Assembly: GCF_001649575.2 (NCBI RefSeq)
Contig: NC_051449.1
Coordinates: 18,288,690 to 18,352,689 of the forward strand
DNA from: Kryptolebias marmoratus
Taxonomy: Eukaryota; Chordata; Actinopteri; Cyprinodontiformes; Rivulidae
DNA: 64,000 nt
Direction of reading: 5' to 3'
The stretch's first letter is position 1. Each line of letters opens with the position of its first letter. The position numbers and the translations under genes were made by a program. Below are positions 30,701 to 43,200 of this stretch, piece by piece. Below the pieces are notes generated by a model, which was not told where the DNA came from, ran no database searches, and saw nothing but the letters and a program-made list of their open reading frames with translations.

Positions 30701-33700
30701 CAGATTGGAAGTGAATATTGTTTATCAACTTACATCAGCTTCATATTATAACCAGACCAAACTTGCTTCTCTCAACACTAGGAGGACGGTACCTTACCAG
30801 ATCAAAACTGTTGCCAGCTGTCACTCTGTCTTTAGGGGACTCCAGGGTTTGACCGGGCCTCTGCAGAACCATGGCAAGGAGGCAGGTTAAGGCTCAAATT
30901 TTACTGATGGTCAGCGGTCAGCGTTTCTTCCAAGGTCACCTGAGGTTGCGATGATGGCTTGAGGGGTCTGGAGCTTTCAGCTGACGAAACCAGGAACTGG
31001 AGGATGATGCAGCATCTAAAAACATTTCTGTGACTAGACTTATCTCTTAAAGCTACAAATGGTCCTTCTTGATCTTTGTGACACCTTTACCTTTTATTTT
31101 CTGGACTTTACAAGTAAAGCTAGACAAACATATACTTTAAACTTAGATAAACAAACATATATGACGGAAGGAGAGGGCCCAGCACCCGGATATGACACAA
31201 AATGAATTGGTCAGCAATTGAGCGAGACAACGTCTTGTTATTAAAACGAGACATCATCACAGAGTCAGGGACCCAGATTGCTGGCGCTTGCATCAACCTT
31301 GAGGTCTGTACAGACAGAGCTTAACTTTTCCTGTTTGAAGGTTCTGGATCACTGATCTGTTCCCTGTAATGACAAAAGGGGTAACAAAGTTTGTTAAACC
31401 ATTTGACTAATTTCTTATTGGATAGATACACACATAAAAATCAGCATTCATTTTTTACATTTCAAAAGATTTCACAGTCAAATAAAAGGGTTTCATCTCT
31501 GCATAGATCATGGTTTTTAAGAATCTTGGAAAAAAGCGTACAAACAATCCGTACTGATTACGATCTCCAGAGAGTGTGGAAGCCTCTGAATATAAACAGC
31601 TCATCCAGGGAAATACCAAGAATCAGTCAGGACAGAATGTCTTTGTAGACAGAACAGTTGCTGAAAGATGACGGCAGTTCAGCAGTCATAAAAAAAGGTG
31701 GTCCCTTAATGCTACAACTCAGAATCATTTTAAGAAAGGAAATAACTTTTTTTTCAAGGACAACGAAGTTTAGTTGCCTTGGACTCAAGCTCTTAGTTAC
31801 TGTATCCTGGATGGCTGAGAATCTGTCAGTCATTCCATATTGTTCTACTATATCACATTTATTCAGTATGTGCAATGCACTCTAATGCAATAGTATTGCA
31901 AATAAGCCCATAAAGTATGTTGTTTGTGTGTACACCGTATTTAACAGTAGCCTAACTATAGCATTTTAAAGTTAAACATTCATTTGTGTATAGTTTATGC
32001 AAGCTGTCTTACTGCAGAAGCCTTCTTCTTGTGTCTTTATTAAGGACTAATTTGAAAACATATATTGCAATCCCTTTGTTTGTCATTTTAACAATTGTTT
32101 TATCATATGCTAAAATGGTTTATTTCTGTTATATTACTTAAGGTTCAATTTGGCTTACTGTTTTCAGCCACTGAATGGACTGGAGTGTCCAAAAGATCAT
32201 GGGGGGCATGTTTGACTCAACTATTTGGTGCTCTTGGACACTGTGTCCTCGCTGGCTTGATCTACTTTATCAGAGACTGGAGAAAGGCTCAGTTGATCAC
32301 AGCTGGCCCGCTTGCAGTGATGGCCATTTACATATGGTTTGTATGAATCCATGTCCTGGTTTAATCTAAGAGATTAGAACCAGATTAGTGAGAGGTGTAT
32401 TTAAGATGTTTTTGACAGGTTTATTCCAGAGTCAGCCAGGTGGTTGTTGAACAGAGGACGGATAGATGAGGCGAAACAGCTGATAACCAAAGTGGCAGCC
32501 ATCAACAAACAAACTCTTCCAGACTCTCTGCTGGAAAAGGTATCCCTCTTCACTTTTTTTGCCATAAATGTCAAGACAGGAGTAAGAAAATAAAAAATGT
32601 CTATAAATGTAGAATAATGTCTTACAGACTAACACACTTTATGCGCTAATAGAAATAACTACTTTATGACAAATTGCCCAAAACACAAGGTGTATAGTAA
32701 ATGGTAAGTGGACTGTATGTACATAGTGCCTTTCTAGCAACCAGTTCACTCAAAGTACTTTACAACGCAATCTTTGCCCTCATTTACCCATCCACACACA
32801 CATTCATACAGCACTCTGCTACACCTCTATAAAGCTAACCTGAATAAATTATCCTAGAGCATTTAATCTGTGCTTTAAATCACATTTATGCATTGATGAG
32901 GCACACATTGGAGGCTGGGGTCTCCAATGTGGTCTTAAGGACATTAAATTGTCTGAGAGATTCTTGTGCTGTTATTTATTTATTTATTTGATTTTAAGGT
33001 TAGAGTTGGATATTTAACAAACTGGAGCAAGTAAAAATCACCAATACAAAGATGTGAATTACTTGATTAAAACCCTAAAGCAATTATGCTCACATCTGTA
33101 CAGATTGTTGTGCAGGAAACTGAAAACAAGAAAGGCATACTAGTTCTTATCCAGTCATCTGTGCTTAGGAAGTATTTCCTTACCCTAATTTTGGCGTGGT
33201 AAGTTGCACTTCATACTATAACTTGCCAAAGTTCATAAATAAAGCACTAAAACATCTTAAATTTGACAAAATGATGCTGACTCTCTTTGTGTCTGTCAGG
33301 TTCTCGCTGAATGTCACTTATTTCTGCCTTTCGTTGAATGTGGGAAACTTCGGCCTGAGTATATTCCTCACGCAGGCCGTATTTGGCCTGACCGAACTAC
33401 CAGCTCATATTCTGTGCATGTGGCTGCTAGAAGCAGTCGGGAGAAAAGTATCACTGATGTCAACACTTCTGATCGGTGGATTCTTGTGCATCTCAATTCT
33501 AGCTGTTCCTCAAGGTAAAGTCCTTCAAACTGGGTCATTTTTAGGTCATCGTGCTACACATAGTGAGTTACATCATTATAAAGAATGAACTATGCATCGT
33601 ATTTTATCTAATTTATTGTTTGTATACAATAAGACTTTCAGAAATCACCTTTAATGTCTGTCAAAAGAATGATCAAATAATTGACAAATGAACAATCTTA

Positions 33701-36464
33701 CCATAATTATTACCTCTGCCAAAGAGGTGATGTTTTCAATAGCATCTGTCTGTCTGTCTGTCTGTCTGTATACAAGATTATTCAATTAGTGATGAACAGA
33801 TTTTCGTAAAATTTACAGAAAACATCAAACATGGTACAAGGAACAACTGATTAAATTTTGGTGGTGATCCATTAAAAAACAAGGTCAAAGGTCAAGGCCC
33901 GTCCTCTAACTCTGCAGCTGTATAACAGGAATGTTAAACTGCAGAGCTAGAGACCTCATGGGTCAAGGGTGATCGTGATTGATTTCAAGGTCATGGGGTC
34001 AAATGTTAACATCACAGTTGACCTAGTGCTCTAACTCTGCAACAGTGTAATGTAGGAATGTTAAACTGCACAGCTGGACCCCTCATGACTCAAAGATGAT
34101 GCCTTTTAATTTTAAGGTTTATGGGGTCAAAGGTCAAGGTCTCAGGTAACCCCTTTGTTAAAAACTTCTCTCTGCTCCTACATGTGATTCTTTTCTTTAA
34201 CATTAAATTTTTCTATTTATTTTCCAGAAAACAGTTTTTAATGTATAACGTTGCTACCGACATTAATATTATGTGTTTAATGTTTAAGTTGGCAGTACTT
34301 TACCAGCAGTTTCCCTGTTATGATACAATAAGATGCAAAAAAAAAAAATTAAAATACAATTCTTAATGACAAATAACTTTTTCCAATCTAATAAAATAGA
34401 TCTTTCTTCATGAGGCAATTGTAAGGGAACAGTCAAGAAAACGTGTTTCTGTTTGTGTGTATTATGCTTTAGGGTAGAGGTCAAGTAAGGTAGTCAACAA
34501 AACCAATGACCTTCAACCACTAAAATCCATCAGTTTTTACATAAACTTCTTTGTACCAGTTTCTCTCCACTGTGAACGTTTTGTGCAGTTTTGTGCTTGT
34601 TTTTTGTTTTTTTTTACAAAGTTTTGCTGCTCTGTTACAGGTGATGCTGTTGCTGTCACAGCATTGGCTACTGGAGGACGATTTTTTGTTAACTGGGCAG
34701 GATCCATTTGCTATGTTTATGTTCAGGAGCTGTTTCCTACATCTTTTCGGTAAGTGGATTCTGTCCATTTGCCCCCCTAAATTCAACATAGTGTTCTCTA
34801 TAGTTGTCTTGTGCTGGTTGAGTAATTTTAACTACAACTCTGGGTTGCACTCATTGGTAAATGTAGTCAAGACCAGTAGTCCTTATGAGGACCAAAGTTG
34901 GTCCTAATACTGTGGAATGTCATTTTGGTTTAAGTGTTAGGTTTGGGGGCTAAGGTGTAAATAATTTTTTTGGTTAGGGTTTATCATGTACTGGTAAAAG
35001 TCAAGGCTAGGCTTCAGAAATTTAATGTAAGTCAATACAGTGTCCTAATAAGGATATCAAGACCCACATGTATGTTTGTTTCTGTCTGTTAGCAAAAAAT
35101 CTCATGAACCTCTGTCTGGATTTTAATGAAACACTCATTGGATGTACATCTACTACTAATTAACTTCTGGAGTCAAGCAAATTCAATTTGACCACCACAA
35201 CCAATCAACATTAGCCAACACAAAAATGGCTATAACTTAGTCAATTTTACAGATATTGAGCTAAAGTTTGACGTGGTAGTAGCTGAGAGTCATTCTCACA
35301 TACTCTGAGAGTGAGATCATGAGATTGCATTATTCTTTGTAACATTATTTTCAAGGTTTGACCAAAACGGCTATACCTTTTCTCAACATCTTAGTTTAAA
35401 CCTCTGACATAAAAGGCAGTGAGTGATATGCATTCCTTCAAGCATTACCAGACCTTTAAGTAGTTCAGTCATCAAGTAAATATATACTTTAACTGTTAAG
35501 ACTGTCTTGTGTACATAATAAACTTCTTTTAAACTCCTGTTCTAGACAAACAGCCTCTGGTTTGGGCTCCATTGCAAGCCGAGCTGGGGGTTTACTTTCC
35601 CCCCTCCTCAACATGTTGGCCGTGTATCACTGGTCCATACCCATCGCCATCTACAGCTGCCTCACATTACTCAGTGGAGCACTCAGCTTTCTGCTTCCTG
35701 AGACCAGAAGAACGGAGCTGCCAGATTCAACCGCCGAAGCCGAGGGATACAAGTAAGGAAAATGCATTTTGATATCTCCACCTATTGGAAAAACATTTTT
35801 GACCAGTTCATGAGCTTCAGGGAAAACCTGAGTTAGTAAGCTACACATTATTACAGAGCCATGTCTGGAGATTAAAAAATAACTGAGACCAAGTAAACCT
35901 GTTCTCTTAGTTTAGAAAACTACGTACACATATTTGCGATTTGTTTCTGCAGTTTAGTAAATCTGTGCACAAGTTTTATTAAACTGAAGCAACAGATTTT
36001 TCCAACCTTTATTTCTATTTCTACACTTGACCTATGCTGAGCTGTGTATGCTTTAGAAAAAAAAAAATTAACACTTCTTTTCTAGTATTTTCATGTTTTT
36101 TAGTATATGTTATGTCTTTGCTTGTGTTGTTGCCACAAGAACTGCAAAGTGTTTAAATTTTGTTTTGAGTAGTTGTGAAATGAGAAGTTGAGAAGTTGTG
36201 AAATGTTAACCACATTCTTTATACTAAATACTGAACACAACCTCTTTATAAACTTGTTTTTTTAATTAGCAACACAAACCTGTGCACATGTTGCATGTTA
36301 GTGTTAGTGATTGGTATGGAAGATGATCTGAGTAAGATGCATTTGTTTGATGCTCTTGTCTTACTTTACTAACCTGAACATTTATTTATTTTCTCTACAG
36401 AAAGCCCATTCTGAAAATCCAGCTTGAATCAATTGAATCAGAAAACACACCAACTGAACTGTAG
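27799..36464 (+). CDS. SLC22A13-like organic ion transporter, copy C
   Basis: The most spread-out member of the array. Exons: 27799-28173, 28254-28357, 28580-28734, 32168-32336, 32419-32539, 33104-33198, 33300-33514, 34641-34749, 35546-35752, 36401-36464; 537 residues ending in TPTEL, stop TAG. All splice sites are GT/AG and the phases fit. Family marks: exon-1 loop [11 protein letters not shown] with conserved Cys; ESFGRKR after TM2; [11 protein letters not shown] after TM6; [22 protein letters not shown] in TM10-11; LLPETRR after TM12. It differs throughout from A and B, so its duplication is older. Intron 3 (3.4 kb) carries a LINE reverse-transcriptase remnant, intron 7 a CTGT-containing repeat and intron 8 another dispersed repeat. 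The C-terminal EL ending, shared with D, could be a PDZ ligand, but this is conjecture. Likely an apical or basolateral organic anion transporter; substrate unknown. Confidence 0.92.
28840..29040. repeat. Fragment related to the Tc1-like element end
   Basis: Wording around GTAAAATAAAAACAGAATGC (about 28880) resembles the left interior of the Tc1-like element at 16972-18270, where GTAAATAAAAACAGAATGC occurs near 17010. It lies in intron 3 of copy C. Both ends are decayed. Confidence 0.45.
29150..30000 (+). mobile_element. Decayed non-LTR retrotransposon in intron 3 of copy C
   Basis: Plus-strand remnants of a LINE reverse transcriptase. Around 29880-29940 the conceptual translation, with a stop and frame errors, resembles the family motif in which a GD-rich turn is followed by NY-GITLLS-PGK. 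Upstream pieces (29600-29860) resemble the preceding finger region. It looks like the same LINE type as the endonuclease fragments in intron 5 of copies A and B, but from a later part of the element and on the other strand. No intact ORF. Confidence 0.6.
30560..32167. other. Unassigned intron 3 sequence of copy C
   Basis: About 1.6 kb of AT-rich intron with several short open frames (for example 31391-31648) but no codon pattern, domain or splice-bounded exon I can support. It may include old repeat DNA. Nothing else is recognised before the exon-4 acceptor at 32166-32167. Confidence 0.4.
33706..34140. repeat. Dispersed repeat with (CTGT)n tract in intron 7 of copy C
   Basis: Begins with CCTCTGCCAAAGAGGTGATG and a CTGT tandem tract at about 33745-33770. 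A degenerate segment follows containing 'gattttcgtaaaatt' and 'attaaattttggtggtgatc', with internally repeated 'ggtcaaaggtcaaggc' and 'taactctgcagctgtata' units. This wording is common in fish introns. No coding capacity. Confidence 0.55.
34910..35370 (+). repeat. Dispersed repeat in intron 8 of copy C (orientation 1)
   Basis: Contains 'tctgttagcaaaaaatctcatgaacc', 'gatgtacatctactac', 'aaaatggctataacttag', 'gagtgagatcatgagattgca' and 'caaggtttgaccaaaa' in that order, each named here only in part. The reverse complement of the same series occurs at 40935-41290 in intron 2 of copy D, so the two are inverted copies of one interspersed family. Confidence 0.6.
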
Positions 36465-37194
36465 GTTGTAGATTTTAGGTTTTATTGTTTTAGTGTACCA
36501 AATAGATGATTTCATCAAAACTCTGTGCAGTCAATGTTAACATTTGGATAGAATTTGAAGTTCTAAAAGATGACTTACTTATTGTAGTATTTCTGAGAAA
36601 ACTGGGCCTTAATAGTTTACAGAACTTTGACTGTAACTTTTTAGTTTCTTTCCTGTAAAAAACACCTCTGACGAATTTTTGAGTGACTTGTTTTTTAATC
36701 TAGTACTGTCTGAAGCACTAATAGTTTGGTGTGTCGTTGTATTTGTCTCAGCATTAATACAAAAAAAAGTTATTTTAAGTTGCACATTTTGCTGTCTGTT
36801 AAAATGCTGTCTTTAAAATACATATGATAAACTGTCTTACAGTATGGGGCACTTTTTTCATTTTAAGTACTTATATTTTTTATTTAATACATGTTTACGT
36901 TAAAAAGACATAGTACGCTGTTTTCTAAAAACTACCTTCTGCTGAAATACAAAACTTAGAATTTAGGTCAGGTGTGAATTTCTCCAAACGTGTAAATGCA
37001 GTTTGAGCTATTAAGCACATATGGCCATAATAAATGTTGTGTTTTAAAAAAAACAAAACTAACCTTTTTTGTGTTTTCTGTTGTTGTTGTTGTTGTTTTT
37101 CAAATTGAATGCAGCCACTGATTCCAGTCAGTAGTGAACATTATTTAACTCATATCAACACATGAATGGTCCCAAAAATGTAACTGTTTTATCA

Positions 37195-37582
37195 CTTCTG
37201 TACCTTCTTGTCTGTAACTTCCATCCATCCATTTTCTTTACCTGCTTCTCCATTTTGGGTTGCGGGAAGCTGGTGACTATCTCCAGCAGTCACCGTGCGA
37301 GAGGCGGGGGACACCCTGGACAGGTCGCAAGTCCGTCACAGGGACATGTAGAGACAAACAACCATTCACACTCTCACTCACACCTAAGGACAATTTAAGA
37401 GTTACCAATTAACCAAACATGCATGTTTTTGGTCTGTGGGAGGAAACCAGAGTACCTGGAGTAAACCCACATGTGCACCGGAAGAACATGTAAACTCCAA
37501 CCAGAAAGGCCCCAGGCCAGGATGCTGTCCTGTAACCTTCTTGCTGGGGCAGCTCTAACCACTACGCCACTGTGCCACCTGT
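37195..37582 (-). repeat. Dispersed teleost repeat (LINE/SINE-type tail), reverse orientation
   Basis: Contains in plus-strand order 'gagaggcgggggacaccctgg', 'caaccattcacactctcac', 'agagttaccaattaacc', 'catgcatgtttttggtctg' and 'ctctaaccactacgccactg' in shortened form. This is the antisense of the widespread unit seen forward at 11296-11600. Confidence 0.65.
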
Positions 37583-38299
37583 CTGTAACTTTAAAAGAAC
37601 ATCTCAAGTGATAAAAGGTTTACCTTTCATGTCTTCTTACAAAAAGATGTACACCATGGAAGCGATCATGTTCACACCAACAATTATTTCAGAACCACTG
37701 ATTTGCCTAATATGCAAATTATTTGATTGTGGGCCAAAGCCTGAATATCCTTAGAAAACCAAAGAAGGCAGAGGAAAAGCAGGCAAAATTTTCAACAAGA
37801 ATTTGAACCAGTGTTCAAACAAATCACTCCCCCATGCTGCCTGCACCTCTGTATCAGGACATTAGCATTTCTGTTTGTCTACACTGCAAGGGTATTAAAC
37901 TGCTGTTAATTACAGAACCACATGGCATAGCGAGGGCATCTTTAAAAATAAGCAAGGCCCCTTACTATTAACAGAAAAAAAAACATTACTGCATTTTTGA
38001 GACATGTTTTGTGTGCAGAAATGAAACACGTGTTGTTTTGATTTTTTAAAATCAGGTTAACAGTCTTACAAACAGTTTCCCCTAAAGCTAATTTCCTGAA
38101 TGTCCTAGTTTTTTAATGACTTAATGTGAGTATTATTTAATCATTTTCTTCTTTTTTTTCATTGTTACTACAGCAGTTTGGAGAAAATGAAAATCCAACT
38201 TCATCCATTTCGTTTTAAAAAGTGTTTTTTATAGACTATTAGCACCACCTACTGGCCAAAAGGCAAAAGTAAGTACAAATCTTGAAGAGGTTGGCAGAG

Positions 38300-38597
38300 T
38301 CCACTTCTTCTTTACCCGCTTCTCCTTTGCGGATTGGGTGTACCTATCTCCAGCATTCTCTGTGTGAGAGGCGGGGGGTACCCTGGACAGGTCACAAGTC
38401 CATCACAGGGACACAGAGAGAGACAAGACATACAACCATTCACACTCTCACCTAGGGACAATTTAGAGTTACCAATTAACCTAACATGCATGTTTCTGGT
38501 CTGCATGGGGAGAAAACTCCACCCAGAGAGAGGACCCCGGGACCTTCTCCCTGTGAGGCAACAGCTCTAACCACTGCTCCACTGTGCCGCCCTGTTG
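38300..38597 (-). repeat. Second reverse-oriented copy of the dispersed repeat
   Basis: Same order of landmarks as 37195-37582 (gaggcggggg, caaccattcacac, accaattaacc, catgcatgttt, ctctaaccactgc). It lacks the about 50-base segment that the first copy carries after the 'ggtctg' landmark. Confidence 0.65.
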
Positions 38598-40294
38598 GCA
38601 GAACCTCTTCTTCTTTTTACAACCTTCAGAAATGTTTTTCTGAAGTACCTTTATATTTTATTTACTTTTAAGAAGATAATCTAAAATAACCATCTTTGTA
38701 AATACCTTTTCAGCTCCTATAAAGTTAATTTGATCTAAATTCATTAAATATATTTGCAAGACACGCTATCAAATTTATAACCACACTCTTGTAGATTTAT
38801 GTATTTGTAGAAGTGTTGTTGTCAGCAGAACATTACATAAATCACCAGAGACTTAATGGTAACAGGGTTGGGAGGTTTACTGTACTTTCAGACTCATAAA
38901 CCTTTTTTTTTCTACTAACTCCTGGTGTAAGTCAACAGGAGTGTGACACACACGGTAAGACTTAACAAAATTATTTTTAGGCTGATGAAAGTTGAATTAT
39001 GAAGTTGTTTTGGATCAGAATGTGTTTTTGTGCTTCATAAATTCAGTGAGCAAATACAAAATTTAGGCCATGGAAACAATCATGTTCCAAATACACAAGT
39101 TTATTAAATTTAATTTCTAGGGTTTTTGTGTAAATTATAACAAATAAAACTACAGTATGTCCATCCATGCACAAAATGCATATTTTGAAATGTTCCACAT
39201 AAACTACTCTTTAACTTTGTTTTTAATGACACACACACTCAACTCACAGCACTGACTGCGCTAGAAAAGGCAATGTGAGAGTGACATTTAAACTAAACTA
39301 AAACATTTTGTTTCACTAGTTACATTTTAACTTGTTTAAGCACTTTGAGCTTTAAGCTTGTTGCTTAAAAGTTCAATATAAATAAATTTGACTTGACTTG
39401 ATTTAAATCTCAGCTGTACTCATGAGTTGTAGCAAGGCTTTTTTCTCTCCTAATTATACTGACAACTTAAAGTTTAGGGCCCTTTAAAGTGACTGTAGAT
39501 CTTTCGTTTTTGACTTATTTTGCTCTTCACTGGGATTTATACACTCGAATAGATGAAAAAAGCCAGTGATCTACAGTAACAGCTTTATATGAAGAGGCAG
39601 TCTCCCATGAAACAAGAGAGGCAGATATACGAAGGTAATCTTTCACCCTATGTGCTTCATTTAATCATTTTCTTTAACATATGCATCTGAAAATCATTTA
39701 CAGAAGACCCATTTAAAATAAAAATCTGCTTTATCATACAGATTACTTAATCCTCAGAGTTAGCTTTTGTTTTATTACTGTGACTGTACCCTCAGCCGAA
39801 CTGTAAACTGTCTCCCTTTGACTCTATTTGCTTATGTAGTGTGGTCCATAAACTAAAGAGAGCTGTGACCAGTCTCAAAGGTCATTTTTAATCTGATTCT
39901 TTAAAGTGTAGCACAACTCCAATTTTTGAAACTTTTAGCATTAGTTGACCTTTAATGTGAAATGCTGATGAGGATGCAGCTATAACATCAGTTATTATGG
40001 ATGCACAGACAACATTAAGCTTCAAAGGCTTCACTTTCAGAGAAACATTCATCTGTGACATTGATGATCTGCATTTTCTTTAAAATACCTCTGGAAATTA
40101 TTAACCTCTTGAGACCCAAGCTTTTGCGTGCTCTGTGTTTTTTTCAATGCAATTTTCTCGTATGAGGATGCCTGTCCAGGTGACGAACGTCATGTACAAA
40201 GAGGATCCAGCCTGATATAGGGAAAGATAGCAGGTTAAACATTAGTGGTTACAGTTTGAAGCTGTAGTTCATTCGTTGCAGTCAAAAGACTTGC

Positions 40295-43200
40295 ATGAAC
40301 ATGGCAGACTTTGGAGAGATTTTGAAGAGCATCGGAGACTTTGGGTTATTCCAAAAACTCACTCTGATGGCACTCAGCATTCCAAATTTCACTCAGTCGT
40401 TTATGCTGGCAAGCTTTATTTTTATTGAGTCTGATCCAGAGCGGCACTGTAACACAGACTGGATCCTCCAGGCTGCTCCCAATCTGACTACAGAGGAGCA
40501 GCTGAACCTCACTCTGCCCCGGGAGAAGGATGGGACCTTCAGCAGGTGTCAGATGTTTGTTCCTGTGGACTGGGACATTGGTACCATCAGGAAGTACGGA
40601 CTGAATGAAACCACAGGGTGCACAAATAGATGGGTGTACGGCAACATGCTGTATGAGGCCACTATAGTCACAAGTCGCAAGTGACAGTGTCGAAAAACAA
40701 ACTTTCATTTTTTAATTTGTCAAGAACTTTTATGAAACGGTTGTTATTTCTGTCATTGTTTGCAGTTTGATCTGGTCTGTGGCCAGACTCACCTGGTGGG
40801 AGTGATTCAGACAGTGTTCCTGACTTCAGTTGTTCTCGGCTCTCTTTTGTTTGGACCTTTTGCCGAATCGTAAGTCTGCTACAACGTTGTAATTTTTTTC
40901 TGACAGTTGTTCGAATTTTGATGTAACATTATTGAAATTTAGGGCCATTTTGGTCAAACCTTGAAAATGATGTTATGCATGATCTCACACAACATTGCAT
41001 GATCCATTTTCACTCAGAGTATGTGCTGTAATCATGAATTATTCTGAGATATTATCACATCAAATTTTAGCTCAGTGTGCCATACTAACTGAGTTATAGA
41101 CATTTTTGTGTTGACTAAGTTTGATTAGCTGTGGGAGACATCTTGAATTGAACTGACTGCCAAAGTCAACTGGTTGTAGATGTACATCCAGTAATTACTT
41201 TCTGAGCATTTCAATAAAACCCATCCAGTGGTTCATGAGATATTGTGCTAACAGACAGACAAACAAACACACATAGACCAAGGCAAAAACATTATTGTTG
41301 TATCCCTTGGCTTTCGGAAGCAGGTGATACTAATTCACCTGTTGATAGGGATTCAAATACTTCACTAGATAAGTACATTCTCATGAACATTTATCAATAA
41401 AGCTCTAAGAGAAAAAACTTTGGCATTTTGGGAAATCTACTTTCTTGTCAATACAACATGTAGAGGTTGCACCAGCCTATCATATACATGATACTGAAGG
41501 AGTTTGTAGCTATCGGAGCATGCAAAAATCACCTCACAGATAAAAATAGAACAAAACAGACCCATTTTTTTTGCAAATTGGTTTTGCCGTGTTTTAAACT
41601 GACCAATGATTAAATAGTTTCAGAGATGCATATTTTCCAAAATGTTGAATTATTTTTAATGTTCCTACTAAGCGTTGTAATTGTGCCAGTCTTGCACCTC
41701 ATTCACAGAAGATGAGTCCAAGCCGTGGCAGGTGTTTTTGTTTTTATGATAAGATTTAGATTGCCTTCTTGTGCAGTCTAAATCTTAATTAAAGTTTGAG
41801 CGTTACAGCTGGTAGATTTTAGCAATATACAATATACGGTAAGTTTAATCCACAGCCCAGCAGGTCAGCATTCAGGACAACCTAATCGAAGATGACTACT
41901 AAATTCAGGAGGTGTTTAGGGCAACTGGAAAAATAAATGATCTGTCATTTTAATTGGGTTTTAAATGACACTTCCTGGAGACATTTTAAACTTTAACGGA
42001 GTTGTTAAAACAGAATATATTATCTAACAAGGTTGAGTCAGGTCCTCTGGGTGATTACTTCTTAGATAACATTACATACAAATGAAGATTAACCTTGATT
42101 AAAGGTTTAGCATATATGAACAAGGCCGTCTATTAGTTGTGACCATTGCTACTATATTTTTTTTAAAGGTTTGCCTTATTTATTCAAGTAAAATTGCATT
42201 TGATCTGTAATCTCTGTCTTTCTTGTTTGACTCTGGTCTTTTGTTTGTTTTGCAGGTTTGGTCGGAAACGAGCGACTCAGATTCCATCCATTATAATGTT
42301 CGTCTTCACTGTGACAACAGCATTCTGCCCAAATGTTTACTTATATTTAGCATCCCTTTTCTTCATGGGACTCGGAGCTGGAGGATATCGAGTCAACTGT
42401 ATCATTCTGTGTAAGTATGATGAGTTTATCCGAATGTGGCCACTGTGACTTTGTCTGCTTGAATGAGTTTTGATGTGCTTTTTGCTGTCTGTTTATCTTA
42501 GAAGAGCATTTAGTTGTTTCAAAGTGTTCATGTGAGTGTTATTTTTAGCTGACATGAAATGTAAATGCAGCTGATATTAAATTTGCTTCGCTGCAGCCAC
42601 TGAATGGATCGGGATGGCCAAACGGTCGTGGGGAGCATGTGTGGTGCAGCTTGTTGCTTCAGTCGGACAGTGTGTCCTCGCTGGTGTACTGTATGCAATC
42701 CGAGACTGGAGAATAGCTCAACTTATCACATCAGCACCAGTTGCAGCAGTTACCATCTATATTTGGTATGTGTCTGCATTATTTTGTTTAACTGTGCTGT
42801 CACTCGACCAAGATGCTCTCGTAGAATGTATTTCTGAGCCTTTTCAGGTTAAACAAAGTCTAGTAGATTAATATTTCTAACAATATGTTCTTGTTTAGGT
42901 AGTGAATTTTGAACAATTTAAAATGATTTTTTTTCTGTTTTAAGGTTTATTCCAGAGTCAGCCAGGTGGTTGCTGAGCAGAGGGAGGACAGAAGAAGCCA
43001 AACAGCTGATTGTCAAAGCAGCAGCTATCAACAAGAAGCCAGTCCCACACTCTCTGCTGGACAAGGTTTGAATATTATTTAAAAGATGAGTTTTCAGCCT
43101 TGTTTGTGTAACATTTATTGTAACTTAAAATTAACAAAATTTAGAGTTAAATGCTTCCTCAACACTATTGCACCCAAACAAGGAATGTGCTCTGTTTTTT

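Larger units (their letters stand above)
36465..40294 (+). other. Intergenic region between copies C and D
   Basis: No coding exon recognised in 3.8 kb. Probable 3' UTR of copy C occupies the first part; the exact poly(A) site is unclear. Two reverse-oriented copies of a dispersed repeat lie at 37195-37582 and 38300-38597. The rest is AT-rich single-copy-looking sequence, and the promoter of copy D should lie within the last few hundred bases. Confidence 0.5.
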
